This document shows, in pieces, positions 1 through 8,515 of a stretch of 34,259 nucleotides of DNA (positions are counted from its first letter, which is position 1; each line of letters opens with the position of its first letter). The notes below the pieces were generated by a model, which was given only the letters and a program-made list of their open reading frames with translations, was not told the origin of the DNA and made no database searches. Position numbers and translations under genes: made by a program. Origin of the DNA: Streptomyces sp. LHD-70 (lineage in GTDB: Bacteria; Actinomycetota; Actinomycetes; Streptomycetales; Streptomycetaceae); assembly GCF_031157275.1 (NCBI RefSeq), contig NZ_JAVIFW010000039.1, positions 1-34,259 on the forward strand. The letters are read 5' to 3'.

Positions 1-156
1 CCGGATGCCACCGGACGCCCTCGGGGTCGACGCGATCTCGTAGCGCGGATCGCGTTCGACGACCGTGACCTCGACGGAAGGGTCGAGGACCTTCACGTAA
101 TAGGCGACGGCTGCGCCGAGCGCACCCCCACCGATGACGACAATGTCGGTTTTCAT
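1..156 (-). CDS. FAD-dependent oxidoreductase (DAO type), N-terminal part only
   Basis: The gene runs off the left edge, so only its first 52 codons are visible. They start at an ATG (154-156) preceded by an AGGTGAG ribosome site. The peptide opens with a beta strand and a GGGALG dinucleotide-binding turn (residues 9-14), then a strand ending in VVERD whose acid would bind the FAD ribose. A TPRASGGIR stretch follows, as in glycine/sarcosine/D-amino-acid oxidase-type flavoproteins, which oxidise the C-N bond of amino acids or amines. The substrate-binding half lies outside the window, so substrate and length are unknown. The gene is separated from the next intact genes by decayed DNA. A perfect palindrome lies 155 bp upstream of its start. 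Confidence 0.8.
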   Translation of the reverse strand, partial: MKTDIVVIGGGALGAAVAYYVKVLDPSVEVTVVERDPRYEIASTPRASGGIR

Positions 157-715
157 CTCACCTGCTGCAGGTAGGCCGTTGAGTGTGCTGACAGCCGCCA
201 ACTTCTCGAGTGGCCCGGCTAAGGCCGAGGTGTGGCGGGGGCGATGCACCGAACGTAGGCGGGGCGGTGCTGGGTGGCATCCGCGTCAGCGAGGAGAGTT
301 GCCCCGTAGGTTCGACATTTGTCGAATGGGCATTCTGCCTAGGCCGGGGGTGGCACGCTGGCGGTTCGATGTGGCGGATGACCGTGCAGAGACCCAGCGA
401 TGGCCGCGGCCGCCGTCGGGGGCGGACGGAGACGGGGATTGGCGGTCGAACGCCTTCCGGACGGTGGTGTCAACATTGTGGTGTGCGGGATTTAGGACTG
501 CGGCTCCGGCGGCATGGGGGCAATCGCGTGGCCGGTGCTGAAGGCGTTCTGTGGCACGATGCAGATCAGGGGATTCTGCGCGGTCCATGGGGGTGGATAT
601 TGGCCTGACGGAGCAGCCCAGGGTGCGGTGACTGGATTGGGTAGAAGGCAGGCCGCGAACCGCCTCTCTGCCCAAGGGAACTATTCGCCGACGGCAGACA
701 GGAAAGGACTCCAAA
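157..715. other. No convincing gene; degenerate intergenic DNA
   Basis: Reading frames here are long only because GC-rich DNA lacks stops. None has a ribosome site plus a recognisable family. The one clear structure is the palindrome at 311-326. The stretch ends where DnaE2-like homology begins in frame, near 716. Confidence 0.5.
311..326. promoter_or_regulatory. Perfect 16-bp palindrome, candidate operator
   Basis: TTCGACA, a TT spacer and TGTCGAA form a perfect inverted repeat, 155 bp upstream of the flavoprotein start. Size and symmetry fit a site for a dimeric regulator (IclR, TetR or GntR type). It resembles but does not match the actinobacterial LexA box, which needs GAAC(N4)GTTC. No regulator gene for it is in view. 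Confidence 0.4.
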
Positions 716-1120
716 AGCCTCGACGTCTCTCGCCACCTGCTCGAGCACCACCACCGCCTCCTGGCCGAGCTCGGCGCCACCACCGCCCGCCGCCTCCAGC
801 CGATGCGCGCCGGGTAGACCGTCCTCGTCGCCGACATCCGCGCCGCCACCCAGACACCACCCGTCCCCTCCGGTAAACGCGTCATCTTCGTGACCCTCGA
901 AGACGGCACCGGCCTCGTCGACCTCGCCCTCTTGGGAGACAGCCACGACGCCTGCGCCCACACCGTCTTCCACTCCGGCCCCCTCCTGGTCCGCGGCACG
1001 GTCTAACAGCGTGGCCAACGCCGCACCGTCGTCGGCCAGATGGCGTGGAACTTGGACGACGTCGCCGCGGCCCGCCGCGACCGCGGCCCCGAAGCCGCCC
1101 TCCAACTCCTCGGCCGCACC
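716..1120 (+). pseudogene. dnaE2: DnaE2-type DNA polymerase III alpha, C-terminal remnant with two in-frame stops
   Basis: One continuous frame resembles the C-terminus of error-prone DnaE2 (ImuC) polymerases. It has a helical stretch (SLDVSRHLLEHHHRLLAELG), then an OB-fold with ATQTPPVPSGKR, VIFVTLEDGTGLVDLAL and HTVFHSGPLLVRG. The frame is broken by TAG at 815-817 and TAA at 1004-1006. These are exactly 63 codons apart, and reading continues past both into the usual terminal helix. The polymerase, PHP and HhH parts are absent. Codon use is still GC3-rich, so loss of function may be fairly recent. It is a relic. Family identity is from motif recognition; whether it was DnaE2 or another DnaE paralogue is less sure. 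Confidence 0.75.
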
Positions 1121-1378
1121 ATCCCCGCACCCACCCCGCCCAAGACCACGCGGCCCCAGCACCGGCGCCGGCCCAAGCCGAGCGGACCCTCACTGACGGC
1201 ACCGCCGGCGCCCGCCTCCACGCGTACGCCGACCGAAGTGGATGGGTTCCCGGATTCCTGTAGCGGAGTGCCGGTGAACCCACCGGTCGTTCGGGTGTGT
1301 GAGGAGGCTTCTGCCGTGGGTTCGGCAGGTGCGCAAAGCCGATTCGGGGACAATGGCTGCCGATGGCCTGCGTGTCGA

Positions 1379-1816
1379 CTACTGGTACCAGCCGTCTCCG
1401 CCGTCATCGGCCAGAGAGCGGCCGAGGTAGTCCTGCAGGTCGAGTGCGACCCAACGGCGGCTGTCGTCCTCATGCTCCCAGACGAAGACATCGGGTCGAG
1501 CCGGTGTGCGGACGAATGCGAACTGGTCGCCGCCACCGTTGTCACCGAAGAAGAGCAATGCGCCGAATGGCATGTAAAGGTCGGCAAACGCACTATCCGA
1601 CCAGAAGTGCAGATTATCTGTGACGATGCGACTCAAGGGCCAGACCGTACCTTCTCCGTAAGGGCCCTCAATGCCGTTGGTCTCCCGGAGCAGGTTGGTG
1701 AGCTCAACGGGCAGAGGACACCCCAGTCGCTCTTCCGCCTCAGTCAGGTCGGCCGGGTCCACAGGATGGTTGAATCCGGCTTGGGAAGATGCCCGGCCTG
1801 CAATTTCTCGCCACAT
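1379..1816 (-). CDS. SMI1/KNR4 (SUKH) family protein
   Basis: A 145-aa SUKH-fold protein. Family landmarks are LTEAEERLGCPLPVEL near residues 24-39, LLRETNGI, the central LFFGDNGGGDQFAF (about 88-101) and VFVWEHEDDSRRWVALDL towards the end. Bacterial SUKH proteins often neutralise contact-dependent or polymorphic toxins, and many in Streptomyces are orphan copies. No toxin gene is adjacent, so an immunity role is a guess. The ATG at 1814-1816 has no strong ribosome site. The gene lies between two polymerase pseudogenes and in the opposite orientation, as if inserted between them. Length and fold look complete. Confidence 0.85.
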   Translation of the reverse strand: MWREIAGRASSQAGFNHPVDPADLTEAEERLGCPLPVELTNLLRETNGIEGPYGEGTVWPLSRIVTDNLHFWSDSAFADLYMPFGALLFFGDNGGGDQFAFVRTPARPDVFVWEHEDDSRRWVALDLQDYLGRSLADDGGDGWYQ

Positions 1817-1935
1817 GCGGGAAGCCTAGACACGCAGCCCGGGTGCTGTTCGGTCGGCCTGCCTTCCGTCGGAAGGGCCCGTGGATCTTCAGGCTGGATC
1901 GGGTCCGGGTGCTTGTGAGGGTGGGCTGCGGTGAA

Positions 1936-2378
1936 GTGCTTCATCGCGGTTCCCTTGCTCACCCCGAGCAGGTCCGGGCCACGGCGGCGCGGCTGGCGGC
2001 CAGCTTGGGCACCCGCCTACGCTTTGAACAGCTGGCGGCCGGCTCGGTCACGGTGATGGTGCGGCTGGCCGATGGCGAGACACTGTCCAGGACTCGGACA
2101 CGGGCGGGGACTTCAGGCCATACCGATGACCTGCGTGCCGCCGCGTACGTAGTCCTGGACAGCTTCGCGCTGCAGCGTGCCCGGATCCGCCGGGTCACGC
2201 TCGTCGCGGAACGGATCGTGGACGCCGCACAGTTGTACACACAGCTGGCGTTCGATCCATCCCGAACCTCGTGGCTGCGAGTTGAGCGGTGATCGACCAA
2301 CTCAACGCCCGATTTGGGGACGGCACCGTGGCACCAGCCACCGCGTTCCACGCGGCGGGACCGGTGACGGACTCGTGA
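1936..2378 (+). pseudogene. Y-family DNA polymerase (DinB/ImuB-like), frameshifted C-terminal remnant
   Basis: The frame encodes a little-finger-like domain of a Y-family translesion polymerase: HPEQVRATAARLAASLGTRL, GSVTVMVRLADGETLSRTRT, HTDDLRAAAYVVLDSFALQR and RIRRVTLVAERIVDA. It then stops at 2290-2292. Shifting frame at about 2287 (one base missing where an Ala codon is expected) continues as VIDQLNARFGDGTVAPATAF to TGA at 2376-2378, which is the expected family C-terminus. The palm, fingers and thumb are missing. With the DnaE2 relic at 716-1120 it looks like the remains of an accessory mutasome. The left boundary of homology is approximate. Confidence 0.7.
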
Positions 2379-2563
2379 GAATGCGCGCTCCTGCGCCTAC
2401 ACGGACCACGGTGTGGAGCTCCGGCGGGGCAACGTGGTGCGTCTCCGGGAGTCGTCGACGTCGCTGTCGATGGCCCCGGCGACGGAGCTGATCATGATGA
2501 GGTCTGTGCCCCGTCGCATGGCACGGGTGTCGAGCCGATGCATACCGGGGCCAGATGAGTTGG

Positions 2564-4255
2564 TCAGCGAGGGGCGCCCAGAGTAGCTTCGCTCGTCGAT
2601 GCGTAGTATGCGTTGCTCATGTCCAGCCAGTCGGCGACCACGTCGGCCGAGATGGCCACGTCAGCGACGAAGACGCCCTCCGCGCCCGATGCGATCCACG
2701 AGCGAACGCGTTCAAGATCCTCGACTGTCCTGATCTTTGCTCCCTGAGCACCGACAGCTGTGGCGATGCGGGCGAAGTCCAGTTCGTCGAAGACCATCGC
2801 TGTTGTGTCGAGGCCGCGAACGCCGTACTGATGTACCTCCATGCCGTAGGCGGCGTCGTTGAGCACGATGACCAGAGCAGACTTGACTTCACGCACCAGC
2901 GTGTCGAGTTCGTTGAGCTCCATGGCCAAGCCACCGTCCCCAGTCACGAGAACGGGCAGCCGGTCCTCGCGGCCCACAGCGATGCCCAGGGCGGACCCGA
3001 CGCCGAGACCGATGCTCTGCAGGGCCAGCCCGGGCAGCAGCATGCCCTGCGGGTCGGGAGCCGTCAGGTGGCGTGCTGCCCACCCCATGAAGTGCCCGGT
3101 GTCCTGGGTGATGGTGCGTGGGGCAGGCAGCATGCTCTCGAAGCGGTCCATGACCGCTCGTGGGTCGAGGCGTCCGTCCGGGCCGAAGTCTTCGTAGGTT
3201 CGCTGGTCCCCGAGGGAAGGGCAGGTCACGGTTGATCGCCAGTCGGACTTGCTGTCCTCGGGCAGATGCTTGAGTACGGCCTCGGCGAAATCCCGTGCGT
3301 CTGCGCGGTGGTAGCTGGTCACCTGCTCGTGGGTGGCGTTTGCCCGCGTGTCGATCTGGATGACGGTGTGGGCGCCGGCGACCAGTTTGTTGTAGCGCAT
3401 CTGGTAGAGGTTCAGGCTCGCGCCGACGGCCAGGACGACGTCGGCTCGGTCGATGAGCTTCGCCGCGCGGGGCGACGAAAAGCCGCCCGCGATCCCGATG
3501 TCCCACGGTGATTCGAAGATCCGGTGGGCCATGAGCGAGGTGGCGAAGAGCGCTCCGACTCGGTCCCCGATTTCCCGGAGAACGGGACCCGCACCGGACA
3601 GGACCGAGCCACGGCCGGCAAGGATCAGCGGACGCTCCGCACGCGCAAGCGCCTCCGCGACGGCTGCGGCGTCGTCCTCGCCCACAGGTGGAGCCTCTTG
3701 CAACTCCTCCTCGCGCAACACCTCCTGGGCCGTGGGGGCGGCCGCTCCGTCCTCACTGTTGTCCACTGGACTGTCGACCACGTCGTACGGGAGGGACACG
3801 ATGACTGGCACCCGGTCTCGGACCGCCACCTCATATGCGTGACGCGTCACTTGCGGCGCGTTCCTGGGGCTGGCCACCAGCGTGTGCACATACAGCGCCC
3901 TCGCGGCGCCGACCTGGTCGATGTCCTGGCCGCGCGGTCCGGTGGTCGGCGGTGCGCCGACGACTACCACCATAGGGATGCGCGCCAGCCGGGCCTCGGC
4001 CAGGGACGTCAGCATGTTTGTGTAGCCAGCGCCGTAGGTGGTGGACGCGGCCGGAATCTTGCCCGTGGCCAGGAAGTAGCTCTGGGCGGCGATGACGGTC
4101 GCCGTTTCGTGGCGGACGTTGACGACGCGGTGACCGCGGCTTGTCAGGCTGCTGACGAAGTGGGCATTGCCGTTGCCCATGAGGCTGAAGAGGGTGTCGC
4201 TGTGTTGTGCGACGACGTCGGCGACGGCTTCGGAGACTGTCGTGGGGGAGGTCAC
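2564..4255 (-). CDS. Thiamine-diphosphate-dependent enzyme (decarboxylase/acetolactate-synthase fold)
   Basis: A 563-aa protein with the three-domain ThDP fold. The N-terminal Pyr domain carries the catalytic Glu (RHE, E50) that protonates the cofactor. The central domain holds an AxGAGP-like stretch. The C-terminal PP domain has the metal/diphosphate motif GDGG at 439-442 with ND at 466-467 and AAYG after it. Such enzymes decarboxylate or ligate 2-keto acids. The retained Glu argues against glyoxylate carboligase, which lacks it. It is the last gene of the minus-strand operon, and its ATG overlaps the stop of the upstream transporter by 4 bp. Benzoylformate-, phosphonopyruvate- or sulfopyruvate-type activities are possible; the substrate cannot be assigned. 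Confidence 0.88.
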   Translation of the reverse strand: MTSPTTVSEAVADVVAQHSDTLFSLMGNGNAHFVSSLTSRGHRVVNVRHETATVIAAQSYFLATGKIPAASTTYGAGYTNMLTSLAEARLARIPMVVVVGAPPTTGPRGQDIDQVGAARALYVHTLVASPRNAPQVTRHAYEVAVRDRVPVIVSLPYDVVDSPVDNSEDGAAAPTAQEVLREEELQEAPPVGEDDAAAVAEALARAERPLILAGRGSVLSGAGPVLREIGDRVGALFATSLMAHRIFESPWDIGIAGGFSSPRAAKLIDRADVVLAVGASLNLYQMRYNKLVAGAHTVIQIDTRANATHEQVTSYHRADARDFAEAVLKHLPEDSKSDWRSTVTCPSLGDQRTYEDFGPDGRLDPRAVMDRFESMLPAPRTITQDTGHFMGWAARHLTAPDPQGMLLPGLALQSIGLGVGSALGIAVGREDRLPVLVTGDGGLAMELNELDTLVREVKSALVIVLNDAAYGMEVHQYGVRGLDTTAMVFDELDFARIATAVGAQGAKIRTVEDLERVRSWIASGAEGVFVADVAISADVVADWLDMSNAYYASTSEATLGAPR

Positions 4256-5622
4256 TGGACACCCTTCAGGTCGTTGTGGGGGCTGGAATCGGGCTCTGCT
4301 GATGTGCGGGCCGTGCGAGGGCGGTTGAGAACGGTCACCGAGATCGCGGTAACGAGACCGCCGACAACCATGTAGGTCGCGACGAGCCAGGGCGCTCCGT
4401 CCAGCAGTTGCACGAGGGCGACGGCGATGAACGGAGTGGGGCCGGAGATGGCGACGGTGTTCAGCTCGCGTGTGACCGCGATCCCGGAGAACCGGAACTC
4501 CGTGGGGAACAGGCCGGAGAGGAAGGCCCCCTGGCCGGCGATCGTGGCCCCGTAGACGAAGAAGGCGGTCACCGCCATGGCGACGATGATGATGAAGAGG
4601 TTGCCGGTCTGCATGGCCGCGAAGAGCGGGAAGGCGACGATGATCAGCCCGATCGCACCGTACCGGTAAGAGGTCGTCGGACCGATCCGGTCGGCCAGGT
4701 TCCCCATGATCGGGGCTGAGCCGAACCCGACGAGGGCCGTGATCGCGATGACGACCAGACTCTCGGCGCGCGAGAGCCCGAGGTCGTTCGTCATGTAGGA
4801 CGCCATGAACGTCATCAGCGTGTAGAAGACGACGTTGAGCGCGGTTCCCGAGAGGAAGCCAAGCAGGATTTCCTTGGGCTGGGTCTTGATCAGCTGGATG
4901 ACGGGGACGCGTGCTTCGGCGTTGCGGCGCACAGCTTCCGCCTTGGCGCGTTCAAACTCCGGTGTCTCCTCGACGTGTCGGCGGATGTAGAAGGCGACCG
5001 CAAAGAGCACGGCAGAGAGGAGGAAGGGGATGCGCCATCCCCAGCTGAGCAGTGCGCTCTCGGGCAGTGCTGAGACGGCGAGGAAGGAGAGGGTCGCGAG
5101 GAGCGTGCCGCCGGCAGCCGCTCCGTTCGGGATGGCGGTCACGAAGGCGCGCCGGCTCTCGGGCGCGTATTCGGTGACCAGTGTCATGGCGCCGGCGAGC
5201 TCGGCCCCGGCTCCGGCCCCTTGGACGAAGCGCAGCACGACGAGCAGGACGACTGCCCATATGCCGAGTTGCTCGTGGGTGGGCAGCAGCCCCATCAGGG
5301 TGGTGGCCGCTCCCATGAGGACGATGGTGAAGATGAGGACGGGCTTGCGGCCGAATCTGTCGCCGAAGTTGGCGATGATCAGCCCGCCGATGGGGCGGGC
5401 GAAGAAGCCCACGGCGAAGGTCGCGAAGGCGGCCAGCGAGGATGCGGTGGGGTCGTCGCTGGGAAAGAACAAGGTGGGCAGAACGAGGGCGGAGGCCGCA
5501 CCGTACAAGCCGTAGTCGTACCACTCGATCAGTGTGCCGACGACGCCGGCGAGGAGAGCTCGCCGTGCCATCGGAGAGAGGGGCTCGCGCCGCACAGGGC
5601 CCTGGATCGTCGAATTTGTCAT
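4252..5622 (-). CDS. MFS transporter, metabolite:H+ symporter (MHS) family
   Basis: A 456-aa, 12-helix permease. The start at 5620-5622 is chosen for its AGAGG ribosome site and because the MHS hallmark EWYDYGLYG falls in the first helix. The loop 2-3 signature is NFGDRFGRKPVLI, and QGAGAGAELAGAMTLVTEYAP lies around helices 4-5. The MHS family imports small carboxylates and related compounds (shikimate, ketoglutarate, citrate, proline/betaine) with protons. It is coupled by a 4-bp overlap to the ThDP enzyme gene downstream, suggesting it imports that enzyme's substrate or a precursor. A second MHS permease lies immediately upstream. The two differ in sequence, so they are not a recent tandem duplication. 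Confidence 0.9.
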   Translation of the reverse strand: MTNSTIQGPVRREPLSPMARRALLAGVVGTLIEWYDYGLYGAASALVLPTLFFPSDDPTASSLAAFATFAVGFFARPIGGLIIANFGDRFGRKPVLIFTIVLMGAATTLMGLLPTHEQLGIWAVVLLVVLRFVQGAGAGAELAGAMTLVTEYAPESRRAFVTAIPNGAAAGGTLLATLSFLAVSALPESALLSWGWRIPFLLSAVLFAVAFYIRRHVEETPEFERAKAEAVRRNAEARVPVIQLIKTQPKEILLGFLSGTALNVVFYTLMTFMASYMTNDLGLSRAESLVVIAITALVGFGSAPIMGNLADRIGPTTSYRYGAIGLIIVAFPLFAAMQTGNLFIIIVAMAVTAFFVYGATIAGQGAFLSGLFPTEFRFSGIAVTRELNTVAISGPTPFIAVALVQLLDGAPWLVATYMVVGGLVTAISVTVLNRPRTARTSAEPDSSPHNDLKGVQ

Positions 5623-5636
5623 CTTTGACCTCTTCT

Positions 5637-5682
5637 GACGGATGCTTTTGGGCAGGCGGAGGCCGCGGACGCGGCATCCGTC
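5637..5682 (-). promoter_or_regulatory. Inverted repeat between two MFS genes
   Basis: GACGGATGC at 5637-5645 and GCATCCGTC at 5674-5682 are perfect 9-bp arms around a 28-bp loop. They lie between the stop of the upstream permease gene and the start of the next. In the operon transcript this could form a hairpin that tunes distal expression. There is no U tract, so a simple terminator is unlikely. Confidence 0.35.
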
Positions 5683-5749
5683 CGGAACGATTGAGGCGGT
5701 GTTGATGGATGTGCAGCGTCTGGGGGAACGCGGTAGGAACGCCGGAACG

Positions 5750-7114
5750 TCAGCCGTTCGATGCGCCCGCAGGGGTCTGGCGGTCCTGTCGCGCTTGTGA
5801 GGGCCGAGCATCGCCCGCGGACAGGTCGACGTCCTTGGTCTCGGAGGCGAACAGCATGGCAACGACAGCGACAGCCGTTGAGACCACGACCATGAGGATG
5901 AGGGGCCACGTGGACCCGCCGGAGGCCAGGACGAGCCACGCGGCGACGGAAGGCGTGAACCCGGCGAGAATGATGGCCATCACTTGGTAGCCGATGGAGA
6001 TGCCCGAGTATCGGACCATCGTGGGGAACAGCTCGCAGTAGAAGGCCGGCAGGGGAGCATAGACAGCGGCGTGGCCCAGCGCGAGGAACAGCACGACCCC
6101 GAGCGTGATCGCCCAGAGTGCCCCGGTCTCGATCAGAGCGAAGACCGGCCAGGCTGTCACGATGATGAAGGCGGCGCCGAACAGGAAGACCTTCTTGCGG
6201 CCGAAGGTGTCCGACAGCCGGCCGAACACGGGGATGGCGACGATGTTCGCTGCCGAGCCGACGAGTACGGCGGTGAGGCCGTACTGGCGGGGTACGTCGA
6301 GCGTCGTCGACACGTACGACAGCACAAAGACCGTGAGCAGGTAGTAGTTTCCTGCCTCTGCGCACCGGGCGAAGATCGCGATCAGCAAGGAGCGGCGATG
6401 GGATCGCACGAGCTCGGTCAGTGGCGCCTTGCGCGTGCTGGTGTCCTCGTCGAGCTGCTTCTTCGCCTCCAGGAAGGCCGGTGACTCGGTGGCGCTCAGG
6501 CGGATCCACATGCCGACTCCGGCGAGCACGACGGCGAAGAGGAAGGGCAGCCGCCAGCCCCAGACGGCGAATTGATCGCCGCTGAGGGCGCTGGCAGCTG
6601 ACACGGCCGCGGTGCCGAGCAGCAGACCGGACGACACACCGATCTGCGGCCATGAACCGAAGAGCCCGCGGCGATTGTTGGGCGCGTTCTCGACGGCGAT
6701 GACCGCGGCGCCGCCCCACTCGCCACCGACGGCGAATCCCTGGGCGAGCCGGAGCACGCTCAGCAGGATGGGCGCCCAGATACCGATCTGGGCATAGCTC
6801 GGCAGGATGCCGATCAGCGCGGTCGCGGCACTCATGATCGAGAACGTGAGGACCAGCGTGGACTTGCGTCCGAGCCGATCGCCCAGCAGTCCGGCGACAT
6901 AGGCGCCGGCCGGCCGGGCGGCGAAGCCGACACCGAACGAGGCGAGTGCCGCAATCTGCGAGGCGCCCGGTGCCAGGTCGGGGAAGAAGACGTCCCCGAA
7001 CACGAGCGCGGCCGCGGTCGCGTAGACGGTGTACTCGTACCACTCGACGATGGCACCAACAGTGCCGGAGATGAGTGTCTTGCGCCGCACTTGTGCGGGG
7101 GTGAGGGTGGTCAT
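5750..7114 (-). CDS. MFS transporter, metabolite:H+ symporter (MHS) family, second copy
   Basis: A 454-aa permease with the same layout as its neighbour. EWYEYTVYA lies in helix 1, GDRLGRKSTLVL in loop 2-3, and LAQGFAVGGEWGGAAVIAVE after helix 4, all features of the MHS family. The second half-repeat is GRLSDTFGRKKVFLF. The start is the ATG at 7112-7114. It lies between the carboxymuconolactone-decarboxylase-like gene upstream and the other MHS gene downstream, in one apparent operon. Two permeases in one pathway may serve different substrates or separate import and export; the sequence does not say which. Confidence 0.9.
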   Translation of the reverse strand: MTTLTPAQVRRKTLISGTVGAIVEWYEYTVYATAAALVFGDVFFPDLAPGASQIAALASFGVGFAARPAGAYVAGLLGDRLGRKSTLVLTFSIMSAATALIGILPSYAQIGIWAPILLSVLRLAQGFAVGGEWGGAAVIAVENAPNNRRGLFGSWPQIGVSSGLLLGTAAVSAASALSGDQFAVWGWRLPFLFAVVLAGVGMWIRLSATESPAFLEAKKQLDEDTSTRKAPLTELVRSHRRSLLIAIFARCAEAGNYYLLTVFVLSYVSTTLDVPRQYGLTAVLVGSAANIVAIPVFGRLSDTFGRKKVFLFGAAFIIVTAWPVFALIETGALWAITLGVVLFLALGHAAVYAPLPAFYCELFPTMVRYSGISIGYQVMAIILAGFTPSVAAWLVLASGGSTWPLILMVVVSTAVAVVAMLFASETKDVDLSAGDARPSQARQDRQTPAGASNG

Positions 7115-7166
7115 CGACTTGCCTTTCGGTCGCCGCCCTTGCGGCTCGAGAACGGGGCGGGGATCG

Positions 7167-7565
7167 TCAGACGTCAGCGGTGGCTGCTTCCGCCGCCATG
7201 TCGTCGATCACCTTCCCGGCGACACGGAAGCTCTCGAGCGCTGCGGGGACGCCGACATAGACGGCGCTCTGGAGAAGGACCTCCTTGATCTCCTCCGGAG
7301 TCAGCCCGTTGCGCAGGGCGCCTCGCACATGGGTGGCGAGCTCGTGATTGCGGTTGAGGGCCGTGAGCATGGCGAGATTGATGAGGCTGCGCTGGGACCG
7401 CTCCAGGCCCGGCCGGGACCAGACCTCGCCCCAGCAGAACTGAGTGACGAGTTCCTGCATGTCCTGCGCGAAGGCACTGGCGTTCTTGAGGGAGGCGTCC
7501 ACGTACGCGTCGCCGAGGACCTCGCGGCGTATCTTGAGGCCCTTGTCGAACAGTTCCTGGTTCAT
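7167..7565 (-). CDS. Carboxymuconolactone decarboxylase (CMD) family protein
   Basis: A 132-aa single-domain CMD protein, close in length and pattern to PcaC. Landmarks are FDKGLKIRREVLG at the N-terminus, FCWGEVWSRPGLERSQRSLI around 43-62, LNRNHELATHVRGALRNGLT around 70-89 and EEIKEVLLQSAVYVGVPAA. PcaC decarboxylates 4-carboxymuconolactone in protocatechuate breakdown, but no other beta-ketoadipate gene is nearby. The CxxC redox pair of AhpD-type members is absent. It may therefore act as a decarboxylase or isomerase on another lactone or keto acid. The gene starts with ATG at 7563-7565 and is followed closely by the MFS gene. Confidence 0.88.
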   Translation of the reverse strand: MNQELFDKGLKIRREVLGDAYVDASLKNASAFAQDMQELVTQFCWGEVWSRPGLERSQRSLINLAMLTALNRNHELATHVRGALRNGLTPEEIKEVLLQSAVYVGVPAALESFRVAGKVIDDMAAEAATADV

Positions 7566-7593
7566 TGCTCTTCTCCGAATCGGTGTGGGCGGG

Positions 7594-8502
7594 TCAGCGG
7601 CCGTCGAAGCGCACGCCGTTGCGCTTCTCCAGGTATTCGCCGATCTGGGACTGGTCCGGTGCGGTGGTCCCCAGGGCGTCCAGCGCCTCCTGGGCGATCG
7701 CGACGGCTGCCGAGGAGACGGGGATGTCGATGCCCTCGGAGGCCGCGAGTGCGAGGGCGGTGTGAACGTCCTTGAGGGTGAGCGCGAGGGGGAATCCGAC
7801 GTTCCAGTTGTGCGTGAGGACCTGCGGGCCGATCTTGACTTCGGTGGCGTGGTTGCGTCCCGTGGAGCGGTTGATCACATCGAGCATGAGCTGTGGCTCC
7901 AGCCCGAACTTCGTTCCGACGCTGAGGACTTCGAGGCCGCCGACCAGGCCGATCACGGACAGTAGGTTGTTCAGTGCCTTGAGGGCGTGTGCCGATCCGA
8001 CCGGTCCCGTGCGCTGAACGGCGCTCCCCATGGACTGCAGCACGGGCAGAACCCGGTCGTACATGGTCTCGTCCGACGTGCCGACCATGATGGTGAGTTC
8101 GCCGGCCGCCGCCTTCACGGGACCGCCCGAGACGGGTGCGTCCACCAGCTCCAGCCCCAGGGCGGCGAGCGTCTCGGCGTTCCGCTTTGTCGTATCGGGG
8201 CGGGAGGACCCCATGTCGACGACGATGGTTCCCGCTCGACGGCTGCGGACGAGAGAGGCGGGATCGGCGCTGTCTCCGAGGGCGGTGGAGACGATGTCGC
8301 TGTTGGGCAGCATCAGGATGAGAACATCCGCGTCGCTGCTGGTGCGCGGGTCCGCCGTGTGGACGGCCCCCGACTGATCGGCGACCTGCCGGGAGGCTTC
8401 CGCGTCGACGTCGTAGACGTAGACGCGGTGGCCCGCATCCACCAGGCGGCCGACCATCGGGGCACCCATCGTGCCCAGGCCCACGAACTGAATGACTGTC
8501 AT
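7594..8502 (-). CDS. NAD(P)-dependent beta-hydroxyacid dehydrogenase (HIBADH/tartronate-semialdehyde-reductase family)
   Basis: A 302-aa enzyme of the 3-hydroxyisobutyrate dehydrogenase superfamily. The Rossmann turn is GLGTMG (8-13), the substrate loop is DAPVSGGP (121-128), and the catalytic Lys is K175 in KALNN with N179. A KDVHTAL motif follows in the all-helical C-terminal domain. Members interconvert beta-hydroxyacids and the matching semialdehydes (hydroxyisobutyrate, tartronate, gamma-hydroxybutyrate). The start at 8500-8502 is chosen for the CAGGGAAA ribosome site and because the Rossmann strand begins at once; the longer open frame upstream overlaps the aldehyde dehydrogenase gene. 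The aldehyde dehydrogenase next to it could oxidise its product, as in valine or hydroxyacid catabolism. Confidence 0.9.
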   Translation of the reverse strand: MTVIQFVGLGTMGAPMVGRLVDAGHRVYVYDVDAEASRQVADQSGAVHTADPRTSSDADVLILMLPNSDIVSTALGDSADPASLVRSRRAGTIVVDMGSSRPDTTKRNAETLAALGLELVDAPVSGGPVKAAAGELTIMVGTSDETMYDRVLPVLQSMGSAVQRTGPVGSAHALKALNNLLSVIGLVGGLEVLSVGTKFGLEPQLMLDVINRSTGRNHATEVKIGPQVLTHNWNVGFPLALTLKDVHTALALAASEGIDIPVSSAAVAIAQEALDALGTTAPDQSQIGEYLEKRNGVRFDGR

Positions 8503-8515
8503 GTGTTTTCCCTGT

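Noticed and set aside
311..326. Palindrome considered as a LexA/SOS box for the polymerase relics
   Set aside because: It lacks the GAAC...GTTC core and lies about 400 bp before the DnaE2 remnant.
2564..4255. Glyoxylate carboligase paired with the neighbouring tartronate-semialdehyde-reductase-like gene
   Set aside because: The ThDP enzyme keeps the catalytic Glu (E50), which glyoxylate carboligase lacks.
7167..7565. Calling this gene pcaC outright
   Set aside because: No other protocatechuate-pathway gene is nearby, so only the CMD family is supported.
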